A stretch of DNA of 64,000 bases, taken from positions 4,295,512-4,359,511 of the forward strand of contig VZQC01001008.1 of assembly GCA_009823505.1 (NCBI GenBank), written 5' to 3'. Every line of letters starts with the position of its first letter. Within the stretch, counting starts at the first letter, position 1. The stretch comes from Rhizomys pruinosus. Its lineage: Eukaryota > Chordata > Mammalia > Rodentia > Spalacidae. Below are positions 31,261 to 43,351 of this stretch, in pieces. The notes below the pieces were generated by a model. That model made no database searches. It was not told the origin of the DNA and was given only the letters and a program-made list of their open reading frames with translations. The translations under genes and the position numbers were made by a program.

Positions 31261-32560
31261 TATGGCTGGAGCAGTCAAAGACCCTAAAAAAGAACCTTCT
31301 CCTGCCATTTCCCTAAGTCTTAATTGTTTTAATAATTTTAGATTATGGATTATCAAGACAATGGAGGATTTTAAATCCTTCAAATAAGTAAACCAATAAT
31401 ACTAGATTAACTCACATTTTTTTTGTTTTCAAAATCATGATAGTAAGAATCCATAGGAATCTATTTTTCAAAGAATCATTCAAGCTTTTTAACCGAGGTT
31501 TCAGATATAATAGATTCACATACCATTCTTTCACCAATAGTTATCGGACATTACTTTCCTTTTGCTCTGTCCTTTGATCCGCCTGCCCAGTCCATCTTTT
31601 TATTGAGCTGCTGAGAGAATATTCAATGTCCTTTCCCAAATATTAAATCAATAATTAATCCAAAGTTTATTATCCCTCAGCACTGAAAACGTTTTTAACA
31701 CTCCAATTAAATTGTTACCTTCTGTCCAGAAACCTAAATGAAAAAATACCATCACTTCTCTCTACTAGACTTGGTTTCTTTGTTTCTAATGCAGGACTGA
31801 TTTTATCCCCAAATGCACTACACTTTTCTGGCTTTTGTCCTCCCTCAGTGTTCCAAAGCAGACAGGTAGAGAAACAGAATATATCACATCATAGATACTA
31901 TTATCTCTGTCCTCTCCTTCCCGAATTAAAATGGAAATGTTTCAATGGATTCAAGCAGACATTGTGACCCTGCTTGCTGTTACAGCTGTGACTAGACCCC
32001 AGCCAAGCCTGCCTTATTACACCTAAAAATAAGAAAAATTGACTTCATGGCTGGATGTTTTTCCCATTAAAATAGCTATTTACTTTTCTTGTTTTTACAA
32101 AACTGCTTGTGCAAGTACTTTAGGCAATTTCCAAGTGTTCCTTTAATTTAATTAGATTTTTTAAAGCACCCAGAATAGCAACACTCCAGGAGATAATTTG
32201 AATTTAGGACACATTTGAAACAACTCCTACCCACGACCTCCATGTTTGAAGATTTAAAATGTTCTTAACAACTGAAATATTACCATTTCACTTGTTCAGC
32301 TAACTCTTGTCATGTGCCGAGTTAATGTCCTCACCACGTCATCCAAATATCCTACTATTTATGTGGGATGACTTGATACGAAGGACTGTAAACCTGCTAT
32401 TTATGTGGTATATAGAAGTAATATAAATGACTAAACCATGTAGGGCGACCCAGGGAAAAGCAGGCAGCACATACGTGATTTACAAAAGTACGGATTGTAT
32501 CTGAGGACTACAAACTCAAAGATGGAAGTAGAACTGTGTATTTACCCAAAATATTTATTT
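31261..32560. other. Repeat-poor stretch (1.3 kb)
   Basis: No recognisable repeats over 1.3 kb. Dense in TAATTA-like and ATTAAT cores (31666-31680, 32144-32162). No ORF over 60 codons. Together with 27430-29355 this is the best conserved-non-coding candidate in the window, by inference. Confidence 0.45.
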
Positions 32561-32561
32561 T

Positions 32562-32564
32562 TAT

Positions 32565-32597
<33 letters not shown>
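32562..32597. repeat. (TG)n microsatellite
   Basis: About 17 TG units, at the 3' end of an antisense SINE. Confidence 0.95.
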
Positions 32598-32599
<2 letters not shown>

Positions 32600-32755
32600 A
32601 TCTGCAAAGGCCAGAAGAGGATGTCAGAGTCCCTGCAAGTGGAGATAACAGGCTCTTGTGAGCCACTCAAGATGGGTGCTTAGATCTGAACTTGGGTCCA
32701 CTGGAAAAGCAGGAAGTACTCTTAACTGCTGGACCATATTTCCATTCCCAAAATG
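32598..32755 (-). mobile_element. B2/B3-class SINE, old
   Basis: CCAGAAGAGGATGTCAGAGT, TTGTGAGCCACTCAAGATGG, TACTCTTAACTGCTGGACCA. Diverged antisense copy; the TG tract is its tail region. Confidence 0.8.
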
Positions 32756-32917
32756 CATTTTTTTTGACAAGCTCAAATTCCAGGTTTCTAGATAAGGTTT
32801 TTGGATTTTTTTTCCAAGATGATTATGTTTTCTAACTGTATTGAACTAGGTTGAAGTGAATACTAAAGCTACATTAATATGTTAGCAATACAATGGGTAT
32901 TATCAAAATCAGAGGCT

Positions 32918-32985
32918 GGTTGGGGATATAACATTTACCTATCATGCATAAGGCTCTGAGTGTGGCCCACAGTACTTTCAATACA
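32918..32985 (+). mobile_element. ID-like (tRNA-Ala-type) SINE
   Basis: GGTTGGGGATATAACATTTACCTATCATGC-type head (seen at 32918-32947), then GGCTCTGAGTGTGGCCC. Old and diverged. Confidence 0.5.
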
Positions 32986-33518
32986 AAGAGAAGGTGAATA
33001 AGATAAAGCAGTACTTGTATTTAACTTTATTTTTAGAATTAGGAAGGAAGCACTATTAGGAGAGAGGGGGAGGGGCTAGTAAAGATGAGACAGAACCACT
33101 TCTCCTTCATCACTAGGCAAATGGTGGTGTTATAATATGTTCTATGAGTTTATATCATAAGCAATTCTGATGTTCATTTTCCTGAAAGTAAGAAGAGATG
33201 TTGGCTGGGGCATTCTGACTCCCTAATTAGCAGTTTTTAAATCCTTTCTTGCTGCCCAGCCTGCCTCGAGCAATAGGGCTATCAGTCTAACATCCAGTTA
33301 GACTACCTTTGTGGCAGGATCAACCATCTTGAATAGCTGCACACACCTTGTGACAGCTGTGGGGGGAAAAATTGTCGCTGATTGTCCTGGCTCACGGGGG
33401 CCCAGCCTGTTAGAAAGGCTTAAAATTGTTTGTACTAGACTTTACTCAATCATAAGCATTGTGGAACCATTTCCACCTCTACCAGAGGAGAAGCACTTTC
33501 CCCTTCTATGGAAGGACT
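32986..33518. other. No recognised feature
   Basis: Contains GC-richer DNA at 33230-33500 with an open frame (33311-33562) that runs into the adjacent SINE. Possible old LTR, but no termini seen. Confidence 0.35.
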
Positions 33519-33534
33519 ACAAAGTAGTCATTGG

Positions 33535-33774
33535 GGGGCTGGAGACACGGCCTAGCAATTAAGAGTGCCGACTGCTCTTGCAGAGGACCCGGGTTCGATC
33601 CCCAGCACCCACAAGGCGGCTGAGAACCGTCTTTAACTCCAGTTCCAGGGGAATCTGACATCCTCTTCTAACCTCTGCAGCATTGCACGACACAGGCGCA
33701 CAAACCTACATGCAGACAGTACATTCATACACACAAAAAATAAAAAATTTTTTAGAAAGTAAAAACAAAACAAA
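33535..33774 (+). mobile_element. B3-like SINE, single-unit type
   Basis: CpG-containing head (GAGGACCCGGGTTCGATCCC), one 17-bp unit, tail with an AAAAC repeat. TSD of 16 bases at 33519-33534 and 33775-33790 with one mismatch (ACAAAGTASTCATTGG). It shows that the single-unit type was also fairly recent. Confidence 0.95.
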
Positions 33775-33790
33775 ACAAAGTACTCATTGG

Positions 33791-35189
33791 TCTTAATGTC
33801 TATGAATGGCCCAAAATGATAGGCTAAATGACTCTGTGTGAAACAGACTTCTTAGGCTCTACCAGTGAGTGCACCCAGAGACACTCTCCTCTTCTACTTC
33901 CCCTGACGGTTGCAAAGTCAGGTTCAATAGAGACTTCTCTGGGGTGGTCTTCCCTGACCTACTTTGAATAGTGCATGTTGAGTTGGAAACAGGAAACAGC
34001 AGCAGACACAGACTGCAGACTTGACAGCTGTGAGGTGCCTGGCTTGGGCCCGTGGCCTCAGCCTCTAAGACACTTACCTAGCCCTCAGGTTTGAAGATAT
34101 TCCCTGGGTTCAATGGGTACCTGAGCTCCGGTTATAAGAAAAACATCTCAAGATTTCTTTACTACTGAGTTGTATGAAGATCAAAATATCTGAGTCCCCT
34201 TCACTTAAAAACATATAGCACTGCTCATTGAAGTACAAGCAGAAAAGCATATATCCAGGAAATAAGCTAGCTCTCAGTTTGCTCATTATTTACCAGTCAC
34301 ACTTTGGTACTTCAATCAAAACTTAAAGACAGTTTTATTTCTGCTGTTGTTTCAGTTATAAACATTAGATTGGAGAAGAGGTAAGTGACTATTAGGGATA
34401 CACCAAACCCCAAGGATTCCTTCTTCACAGCAATTGCACAGGAATCCTGAGTATCATTAAAATACAATCAAAGAAACTTCTTGGTGTGCCAGAAGTGTTC
34501 TACAGTTAATTGTGTCTGAGACTGCATATACTGCTATATGTACTAAAGTCCTTGAGTCATTGCGGCTATGTCAGCATATATTGATAATTACTCAAATCAT
34601 TGAATGGTACCCTTTCACATGCATGGCATATGAACCATAACTTAATACAGAACTTTGTTATTTTTTGTTTTGTTTTTAAATAGCACAATGATAGGATTGA
34701 AGTTTGAGAATCCAGCTGTGTTTTGAGAACTGAAAAACCTTACCCTTGGCAAAAAAGGAAAAGATACTATGGCATTAAATGTGGTCACTTTAGTTTTACA
34801 TCATTTACTGATGTGCTAACTTGGATTGCCTAACAATGCCTGCTCAATCTCAAAAACAAATGAGGATTGGGTAGTTTGTATTTGAAATAAAAGAACCATA
34901 CCTGGGCATATTTATGTCTTCTTGTAAAGTCTCTTTACCGCACAAAGATATGACACCCTTTGTAAATGGCCTTAATGGAAACATTTATAAAGTGTTATGA
35001 TTGGACTGCGGTATATTTACCAGTTAAATTTCTGTGATAAACTTGGTTTGGAACATTCAAAACTGATTTATGTTCTGAGGTATTTCCTGTCATATACAGA
35101 CTTTACATCTAATCTATACTTCAGACCTTCTACGAAGGCCTTCAGTTACAGTTGTTCTTCCTTTGATTTACAGAATATAGTTCTCTAGT
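33791..35189. other. Single-copy stretch
   Basis: About 1.4 kb with no recognised repeats. A 63-codon frame at 34997-35188 has no recognisable domain. Confidence 0.45.
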
Positions 35190-35576
35190 AAGCTTTAGCT
35201 TTTACCTTGACACATCCCAGAATTATCCAGAGAAGCCTCAATTGGGAGATTGCCATAGTCAAGTTGGCCTGTGGGCATGTATATGTTGAGGGGGGTGATT
35301 TTGATTGCCGATTCATGTTGGAAGCCCCACTGAGGGTAGTGATACTCCTGAACAGGTTGTTCTGGGTAGTATAGAAAGTTGTCTGAGCATGAACCAGCCA
35401 GCAAGCAGCTCTTCACAGTTTCTGCTTCAAGCTCCTGTCCTGAGATCTTGCTCAGACTTCCCTCAATGATGAATTGTGACTTAGAATTATATGATGACAT
35501 AAGTCCTCCTCCCACCTCCAGCCAAGTTGCTTTTAGTCAGTGTTTTATTCCAACAACAGAGAAGCAAGCTAGAACA
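35190..35576 (+). mobile_element. ORR1-type MaLR LTR
   Basis: Sense order: CTTGACACATCCCAGAATTA, AAGCCTCAATTGGGAG, AGCCAGCAAGCAGCTC, TCAATGATGAATTGTGAC, ends GCAAGCTAGAACA. Diverged; several landmark blocks are altered. Confidence 0.8.
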
Positions 35577-35873
35577 GAAATTGGTACCAGGGGAAGGCCG
35601 AAGCCATGCAGAATGAACATGACCATGTAGCTGTTTATGCCTTTAGGGTGTGGTTCTGGAGTATGGTGGAGGACTGCAGAAATTTGAGCCAGAAAAGCCA
35701 ATGGGTGCTCAGACCATAGTGAGCTGTTCTGTAATACCATGGGAAATATGAATTTCAGAGAAATGCAGACAATGGAAGCTTATTTTGTAAGATTTCAAAG
35801 GGAAGCAAAGACTCTATTTGAGCCTTTTGTAAAAAAATATATTTGAATTAAGAATCTTTGATTGTGAAGCTGG
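35577..35873. other. No recognised feature
   Basis: Short spacer, no repeat identified. Confidence 0.4.
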
Positions 35874-36092
35874 AGAGATGATGCAACAGTTAAGAGCACA
35901 GGCTGCTTTTGCAGAAGACCCGGCTTCTATCCCTAGCACCTACGTGGTGGCATCATTAACTCCAGCTTCAGGAGATCTGATGCATTCTTCTGGCCTCTGT
36001 AGGCATTGCATGCACATGCACATTTACATCTATGCAAGCAAACACTTGTAAATATAACATAAACAAACAAATAAATAAATAAATAAAAATTA
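35874..36092 (+). mobile_element. B2/B3-class SINE, old
   Basis: AGCTGGAGAGATGATGCAAC head, AAGACCCGGCTTCTATCCCT, CATTCTTCTGGCCTCTGTAG, and an AAATAAATAAATAAAT tail. Diverged B box. Confidence 0.85.
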
Positions 36093-36750
36093 AAATAATT
36101 TTTTGAAGTTGTGCCCCTGCCAGGATCTCATGGTTCCTGTATGACCTCTGACCCATTGGTTAGCCCCACTAAGGTCCCATCCTGAGTGCCACCAAACAGT
36201 GACACCTGTCTGCTTCGTCTACTAACAAGACTGTATGGCTCTTATGATCCTGACCCCAGGGAACACTGCTTACTACCATAATGATCCAAAACCCTGCCAC
36301 CCAAGGACTATCATCAGAACTGTGTAAACCTTCTACAGAGTTTTGAAGAGCATCAGTGAGAGTCTTCTAATGCTACAGAGGGTTTGCTCCTGGGTTCAGA
36401 AATGCATATATTCTGTGCTGTGCTGGGAACCTGTCTGGCACCCTATTTGCATGCCAACTTAGAGTTACCTCCAAACTGAGTCCCAGGCACCATTGACCTG
36501 GTCCACAATGTAAAAAGTCAGGATAATAACAAGCAACAGTCCCAAGAGCCACTGCATAAAGATGAGATGTGATATCCATACCAAAAGTCACCACCCATGA
36601 CCTAACTCCAGATCCCTGGGTCTCATAACAGAAACACAAGCAATATGAATAACCATAACACTACACCTCCTCCAGAAATTAGTATACACACTGAGATGTC
36701 CCCTGAGAAGAGAAATTTTATTGATGAACAAGACAATTTCTTTTTTTTTT
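36093..36750. other. No recognised feature
   Basis: About 650 bp, mixed composition, no repeats recognised. An 88-codon antisense frame (36373-36639) shows no domain. Confidence 0.4.
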
Positions 36751-36754
36751 TTTT

Positions 36755-37002
36755 AAACTTTTTTTTATTAATTTTATTTATTTCTGTATGTGTATGAATG
36801 TACTGTCTGCATGCAAGTTTGTGCACTCGTGTCGTGCAATGCCGCGGAGGTCAGAAGACGGTCTCGGATTCCCCTGGAACTGGAGTTCTCCTGGAATTGG
36901 AGTTTCAGACGGTTCTCGGCCGCCATGTGGGTGCTGGGGATCGAACCCGGGTCCTCTGTAAGAGTGGTCGGCGCTCTTAACCACTAGGCCATCTCTCCAG
37001 CC
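36755..37002 (-). mobile_element. Young B3-like SINE (duplication subfamily), minus
   Basis: T-run tail, CpG-rich body, both 17-bp units, intact B box. Flanks AAGACAATTTC (5') and AAGACAACAATTTC (3') suggest a TSD with a 3-bp insertion. Confidence 0.95.
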
Positions 37003-37480
37003 CAAGACAACAATTTCAAAGTAGCAGTTTTAATAAATATGGTCAAGGAACTCAAAGAGGACACGTATAAATTCTGGAATAAAAACTGTGAAAACACAAA
37101 TAGTTGAATAAAATAAGTAAAACAGTCTTAGGCAGAAAATATTTATTTAATAAAATTTAATAAAAACATTCAGTTTCTGTAGAAAATCATAACTGAAACA
37201 AAACATGAATTGAAAAACTCAGTCAGTGAAATAATAATAATAATAATACTGATAAACCTCAGTGGAATTCCTCCACAATAGAAAATATCAATGGAAGAGA
37301 GAATATCAATGCTTGAAGACAAGAAGTGAATCACTAAGTCAAAGAGAGTGTTAAATCTTTTTTAAAACAAACAAAACAAAACAAAACAAAACAGGAGTGG
37401 AATAGAAAGTGTATTAAAAAAGCAAAAGACCAAACCTATGAAGGGGCAAATACCCAGGTCCAAGGCCCAGAAACTATTTT
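37003..37480. other. A-rich stretch with short tandem repeats
   Basis: Contains (AAT)n at about 37230-37248 and (AAAAC)n at about 37370-37392. May be the start of the L1 fragment that follows. Confidence 0.4.
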
Positions 37481-38160
37481 CATAGAAGAAAAGTTCCTAA
37501 ATCTATGGATAGAAACTATATGATCATCTCATTAGACACTAAAAAGGCCTTTGAAAAAATTCAATGATGTCCCTTTATGATAAAAGTCACAGAGAATCTA
37601 GGATACAGGAATCATGTCTCAACATAATAAATGCAGTCTACAACAAGCCCAGAGTCAGCATCATACTAAATGGAGAAAAACTCAAACATTTCCACTAAAA
37701 TCAGGAACAAGACAAGCATGCACACAGTATCCATTCCTGCTCAGTACAGTTCTTGAAATCTTAATAGACCACTAAGACAAGTGAAATAAATAAGGGAAAT
37801 ACAAATAAGGAAGAAGTCAAAGTATCCTTATTTTTAGATGATTTGATTCTACACAAAAAAGACCCCCAAGACAACAACATAACACTCTTAGATAAACACA
37901 TTCAGCAAAGCCGAAGTTTATAAAATTGACAATAAAATTCAGTAGCTTCCTATATGCCAAGAAAATATATACTAAGAAAGAAACCAGGAAAATGACCCCC
38001 TTATAAGGATGGCATCAAGAACAAATACATATCTTGGCATAAATGTAACCAAAGAAGTGAAAGATTTATATAATAAAAATTTAAGACATTGAAGAAGGAA
38101 CTGAGTCAGAAGAAGGAAAGACTTCCATTATGATAATGGATTGGCAGGGTTAATATTGTG
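37481..38160 (+). mobile_element. L1 ORF2 reverse-transcriptase fragment
   Basis: Sense-strand L1 ORF2 remnant. A/T-rich L1 codon pattern with landmarks ACTAAAAAGGCCTTTGAAAA, CTAAATGGAGAAAAACT, and TTTTTAGATGATTTGATTCT. The last gives F-L-D-D at 37831-37842, the position of the catalytic FADD-type reverse-transcriptase motif, here with Leu for Ala. Frame is interrupted by stops and indels. No 5' UTR or ORF1. Confidence 0.8.
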
Positions 38161-38164
38161 AAAC

Positions 38165-38216
38165 TGTGCCTCTGCCTCTGCCCCTCTGCCCCTCCGCCTC
38201 CGCTGCCTCTGCCTCG
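38165..38216. repeat. (CCTCTG)n-like repeat
   Basis: Degenerate CCTCTGCCTCTGCCCCTCTG repeats, joined to the end of the L1 fragment. Confidence 0.85.
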
Positions 38217-38944
38217 AGGGCTGGAAGTACGCCCCATCATGCAGAGTGTGGATGCTGATCTCCTATTAATCTCTTTGAGAAAGTATTTCTTCACATACAC
38301 CACATAGAAGATACAGTCCAATGGAGGTCAGGCTGCATGTCTACCTGGAAGCTGAACTTGGAAATATATAAGAAAAGAGTGACTCACCTCTTTCTGGTTT
38401 TGATAGCATGAAGCTATAGGATAGAAAGGTCATGGCAAAAAGCTGACCTTGACACTGTGTGGCAGAGTCAGTATTCTGAAAGGGGTCAGGAAAGGCCATT
38501 GGTAAAGGTGCAGCATCAGTGAGACCCCAAGATATTAGAGATGTCAAGATCGTGGGATAACTGTGTGTCCTGGAGCTGTAGGGCTACCCAAGCCCTTTAG
38601 AGACCAGAAAATCAAGAGTGAGTCCAAGATGTCAGACACTGAGATTTTTCCACTATTAGATATTGGTTTTGCTTTGATCTGATTATAACTGCCATGCTTT
38701 TTCCCTTTTGGAGTGAGAAAGTACTTAACTTGTGTTTGATTTTATAAGTGCTCACATCTAAAAAGACTGGATGTTTTAAACAGACATTGAGCTTCTAAAG
38801 CATTGGAGTTTTTGAAGACTGAGCCTTTTAAAGTTTTGTTATAGTTTATAGTATATTAACATATAACAAAGAAGAAAGGAAAATCTGTGGCTTAAAGCGA
38901 AATGCTTATGTGTAACACTGACAAAGGGTGGAGTCTCTTACTTA
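38217..38944. other. No recognised feature
   Basis: About 730 bp without repeats. Open frames of 68-71 codons show no domain. Confidence 0.4.
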
Positions 38945-39337
38945 TCTTCAGCCATCAACTTGTCAAAGCCTAGAGTGATCTGAGGGAGTTTCAGTTTGGG
39001 GGTTGCAGAAATCAGGTTGATCTATGGGCATGCAGGTGGGCTTTTAAAAAATTCAAATTGATGTAGGAGGGCCCAGTCCACTGTGGGTGGTGCTGGCCCT
39101 GGGTTATATAAGAAAGCTGGCTGAGCAGGAACCAGCTATCAAGCAGCCTCTGCCATGGTTTCTGCTTTGAGCTCCAGCCTTGAGATCCTGTCCTGAATTC
39201 CCTTAATGAGATAATGACTGGAAGAATTATGAATTATGAATTATGACCTGGAAGTGTAAGATGACATAAGCCCTTTCTTCCCCAAAGTAGGTTTTGGTCA
39301 GTGTTTTACCACATCAACAGAGAAACAAAATATAACA
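38945..39337 (+). mobile_element. ORR1-type MaLR LTR
   Basis: CATCAACTTGTCAAAGCC, TTCAAATTGATGTAGGAGGG, TATATAAGAAAGCTGGCTGA, ACATAAGCCCTTTCTTCCCC, ends CAAAATATAACA. A local GAATTATGAATTAT repeat lies near 39225-39243. Confidence 0.85.
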
Positions 39338-39375
39338 ATATCCTAAAAGGCTTTTAAAATTAATTGTTTTTAGTA

Positions 39376-39377
<2 letters not shown>

Positions 39378-39421
<44 letters not shown>

Positions 39422-39433
39422 TGTGTGTATGTG
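39378..39433. repeat. (TG)n microsatellite
   Basis: About 27 TG units with two TATG interruptions. Confidence 0.95.
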
Positions 39434-39576
39434 TTGTACACATCTGAATTCTGGACCATGGGCTCAGGAAACTGTGCTTGGATTTTTACATGAATGCTGG
39501 GAATTTTAACTCAGTTCTTCAAAATTTCATGATTGTGGAGCAACACTTTGACTTACTGAGCCATTTCCCTGGTCCA
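39434..39576 (-). mobile_element. B2/B3-class SINE, old fragment
   Basis: Antisense SINE head ACTGAGCCATTTCCCTGGTC at the right end. The TG tract at 39378-39433 takes the place of the tail. Confidence 0.55.
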
Positions 39577-41110
39577 TTTCCTAAAAGTTTTTAAACTATG
39601 TATGGAAGTCTTATCAATTATATCCTATTATCAAATATATCATTCAGAATGTATGTGTTAGGTTTGGGATTAAGGGGAGACCTGGTTCAAGACAGTAAAC
39701 AGGACTCCTACAGAAATGTAACTTGGGATTTATTTAGGCTGTGGCTCTGTTGTCTGATTAGCAGGACTGCCAGCAACCACATGGCTGCTTTGGTAGACAT
39801 TTTAAGGAGAAAGTATGCAATAGGGTGTGGACAATAGGGTGTGCACAGTAAGGCACAGGTGCATACTGGAAAGTAGGATTTAGGGTGTATATGTTTTGTG
39901 CTTGGTATCAGAATGAACAGCTTAAGAAAAGCAGGGTGTTTCACTCTTACAGTGGCCAAGCAAGGTTAGAGCGACCTTTCCCCAGCATGTAGGATGGTGG
40001 TCAAGGGTGAAGACTTTTGGGGTTTCAGGTCCAAGTTGACTGTGGTCTTATAGTATGCAAAATTTTATTTTCAGAAAATTCGGTCACATTCTAAAAAGAA
40101 TAAAACACATTCTATAACTGAAAAATGTGAATCATCTTTTATACTATTTTGAGACTGAGTGTTCACATCCATTTAACAAAAAGAGCAGGCAGAAAATTAT
40201 GAAATAAGTAGGTATTGGTGAGATAATGTCTCTTCTTTAAATCTGCCATATCTACCTTAACTTCTATGAACTAACTATATAATATCCTACATTTCATAAT
40301 AATTAAGTAAATCGATTTTCACTCTGTCAAAAGTAAATCACTAATTATTAATAACTTGGCTTCTGAATTTAGCTGTACTTCACAATTTTTGACACCAAAT
40401 CAATCATAGGACATTCCCATTTTCAATGCATGTACATTTTCAACAATTTTTATGAGAGAACTCTTTTATTAAAGATATGTGTTCTGGATTATTGTTAGAT
40501 CAAAAAGCAGGGTAATTACTTGTTATTTGACCTCAAATAAAATCACAGCCTTCTGTGTTTTCTGATAGCAAAAGGATAACATAGTCATAAAGATGTCCAG
40601 CTTTGAGACTGGACATTCTCAGTAAGAAACCCAAGGCCACCCAAATCCTAAGGACTCTGGACAGATGTATTTCAGTATTCTTTAATTGATCGTTTGGACA
40701 AATTAATCTTGGCTGCTGCAGGACTTGATCTAAATAGTATCATTCATCACAACTCATGCTGTCATTAGATATCTGTATTCTTATGTGGGCCTCATCATTC
40801 CCAGAGCTTAGAAGAAATACATCCTGTAAGCAAAAGTTTACTAAGTACCTAGTATATACAGGAACCACCAAGCAAAATATTTCTTGGGTTGTAGAATGGC
40901 AAGACACAGAGGTAGACAGTGAACTCGCAAACACTCATACAGAAATGGGTCAGGAGTTGGAAAATGTTATAAAGGAAGTAGGGATATGAAACTGAAGAAG
41001 TTTTCTTCACATAAGGTGTCTGGGAAGGTATCTTAAATGCAAGGAAGCTATAAATTAGCAAAAGACTAAGGGAAGAAGCCCAGGTATCCTGAGAGATGCA
41101 GAGGGAGTTT
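39577..41110. other. Single-copy stretch
   Basis: About 1.5 kb, no repeats recognised. Frames at 39598-39837 and 40756-40989 have no recognisable domains. GCAATAGGGTGTGGACAATAGG is a short direct repeat at 39826-39848. Confidence 0.45.
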
Positions 41111-41123
41111 AGGGAATTAGCTT

Positions 41124-41284
41124 TTTTTTTTTTTTTTTCCGGTCTTTTTGAGACAGGGTCTCCCTTTAGTCCCAGCTGGCCTGGAGCTCACTCTGTAGAC
41201 CAGGCTGGCCTTGAACTCACAGAAATCCACCTGCCTCTGCTTCCTGAGTGCTGGGATTAATGGCGTGCACCACCACACCCGGCA
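41124..41284 (-). mobile_element. B1 SINE with TSD
   Basis: Full antisense B1 with T-run. TSD AGGGAAWTAGCTT at 41111-41123 and 41285-41297 (one mismatch). Confidence 0.97.
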
Positions 41285-41289
41285 AGGGA

Positions 41290-41510
41290 AATAGCTTTGT
41301 TATTAGGCCTCCTGCCTCACCCATTCATGTCATTAAATCTTAATCCTAAAATGGGACTGTTTGGGTAATCTGGTCTTTAAAAGTATTTAAATGACACCAT
41401 TAAGCTGGGCCCTTATCCAATATAATTTGTGTCATTAGAAGAAGGAATTTAGGTGAAGGGTGGCACAAAGAACAGACACTGGGACTGATGTCCAAGGAGA
41501 AGAGGACTGT
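41290..41510 (+). mobile_element. Old mammalian-type LTR/DNA repeat, putative
   Basis: The order GTCATTAAATCTTAATCCTA, GGGCCCTTATCCAATATA and GTCATTAGAAGAAGGAATTT recalls ancient mammalian LTR-type repeats. Family not assignable by eye. Confidence 0.35.
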
Positions 41511-41544
41511 GAAGGGAAGACTTGTCAACTGACAGAATCTAGAA

Positions 41545-41748
41545 TCATTTGGGAGACGAACCACTGGGCATGCCTGTGGGAGATTAGGTTGATTTTCTAC
41601 AGATGAAGGTAAACTGCTTCAAGCTCCTCTGGCTGTGACTTCCCACCAGGACAGATGGGAACCTAACTGTGAGGCAGAGTGAACCCTTTCTCCCCTAAAT
41701 TGTTTTTGTCAGAGTATGTTAACATAGCAAGAAATAGAAACTAAGACA
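41545..41748 (+). mobile_element. ORR1-like MaLR LTR, internally deleted
   Basis: CACTGGGCATGCCTGTGGGA start block, GAACCCTTTCTCCCCTAAAT, and 3' end ATAGAAACTAAGACA. The middle part is short. Confidence 0.7.
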
Positions 41749-42146
41749 ATGGCCATCCACAGCCCAAAGAAGAGCTTCAGAAGAAACCAAGCCTGTTGTC
41801 AGCCTGAGTTCAGACTTCTGACCCCCAGCAGGGTGAAGCATTCTTGGAGTTTGGACTTCCCTGTCCTGTGCTATGCTGTAGCACCCCAGGCAAACATGAG
41901 AGAGAAACATACAGAATCCTGCCACATGAAGCCTTGGGCAAGAGTTTGGCTTGATTTTGAGATGGGAAATTATTGGAAAGTAATGAAGAGGAGAGTGAAA
42001 CGACTGAATTCCTTTCAAAGACATCACAGTTGCAGAGGAAGCTTAATGGGAAGGGAGGGCTCACTCTGTTAACAGCCTTCGGATAGCAACTATGGAAGCA
42101 CTGCCTCGTCTCAAAGGTCAGCTTCTGAATTCACCTGTGAGGAGAC
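41749..42146. other. No recognised feature
   Basis: Open frames of 84-107 codons occur on both strands (for example 41749-42072 plus), but their overlap on both strands and lack of domains argue against a gene. Confidence 0.4.
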
Positions 42147-42565
42147 TGTGTTAGTGGTCTGGCCTAGGTAACTCCATTTTGTTTTAGTGACTTCATATCA
42201 GTGGCTAAATCCTGGCTCAGACCACATCCAGGAAGAGTCAGTTGGTTATCTCCATCTTCAATCCCCCTCTCCAGGATGTCTTATGAAGACCTATCTACCT
42301 TATCTTTTGCAAATGTTTGACAATTACCTGAAGCCAATCCACTTGTTATCTTAGTAATCTTGTAGCAGGGAAGAACTGAAGTTTTTATTGTCTAACTGGA
42401 AATCCTAAAAACATTTACCAGGGAATTATATTTGCCTTTAGAAGCCTAACCTGCCTCTGAGTCGTGGCTGTACACTCCCAATCCTGACAGAGTCCTGGGA
42501 GTCCAAATTAAAGAAGCTTAGAGTCTGCATCCTCTCTTTTTCTCCCAGTGGTCCAGCACCGTAAG
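42147..42565 (+). mobile_element. Dispersed LTR-like repeat, family C, copy 2
   Basis: Collinear with 959-1361 over its whole length, starting TGTGTTAGTGGTC and ending CAGTGGTCCAGCACCGTAA. No TSD found, so termini are uncertain. Confidence 0.5.
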
Positions 42566-43120
42566 GAGACACTTTTAGAGCATAAAAGAGTAACAAATTT
42601 GGGAAAAGCTTAGAAAAGGAAATAAGGAAAGAAAATATTCTGTATAGGGAAGGATATATTAATTTACAAAAGAATCTTAATTTTGAAAGTATAATCATAC
42701 CCTACCATTATAATTATTTTTTAAAAAATTGAATTTGTGTAATTTTTATTTCTTAAATGTAGCTGCATGACAATATTGGTATTTATGATTTTATAGAAAG
42801 TCATATTTTATTTAGATCTTAGTGTGAATTTTGTTCACATTTTTTAAAATAAAATGCAAGTATATTTAGTATGAAGTGAAAGGTTAGTATTATTTAATTT
42901 GTTGCTATGATAATAAAGTTTCAAAACAACTGCCCTACTTTCATTGTGTTTTTATTTGGATTTAAAAGCTTTGTTTACTTACATTAAAAAAATGGAGTCT
43001 GTGCCAAAGTTTAAATTTTTCTATATTAAGTTCAAAAATTAGACTCAATTATCTTCAAACAATTTACATCAATGTAAAATGGTGACCACAGACAATGGTC
43101 AAAAGACTTCAAAAAGCAGT
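42566..43120. other. A/T-rich stretch, no recognised feature
   Basis: No repeats or ORFs of note. Confidence 0.4.
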
Positions 43121-43206
43121 AGAGGAAAGAAGGAAGAAAGGAAGGAAAGGAAAAAGGAAGAAAGGAAAGAAGGAAAGAAGGAAAGAAGGGAGGAGGAAAG
43201 GAAGGG
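43121..43206. repeat. (GGAA)n / (GAAA)n purine repeat
   Basis: About 85 bp of pure purine, irregular GGAA/AGAA units. Confidence 0.95.
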
Positions 43207-43351
43207 AACTTGAAAAAATGTGATTGTAAACATCTTCAAGCATATTTTGTTTGTATGTATTTGGACATTGATTTAATTTTATGTTATTGGATTGGGTGGG
43301 GTAATCATTTATTCAATCGATGTAAAGCCTAATTTAAAAATAACTATAGGA

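Noticed and set aside
33311..33562. 83-codon frame running into a SINE
   Set aside because: It ends inside the repeat, with no domain in the unique part.
41749..42072. 107-codon plus frame opposed by 84-102-codon minus frames
   Set aside because: Long frames on both strands at once indicate stop-poor composition, not coding. No domain in any of them.
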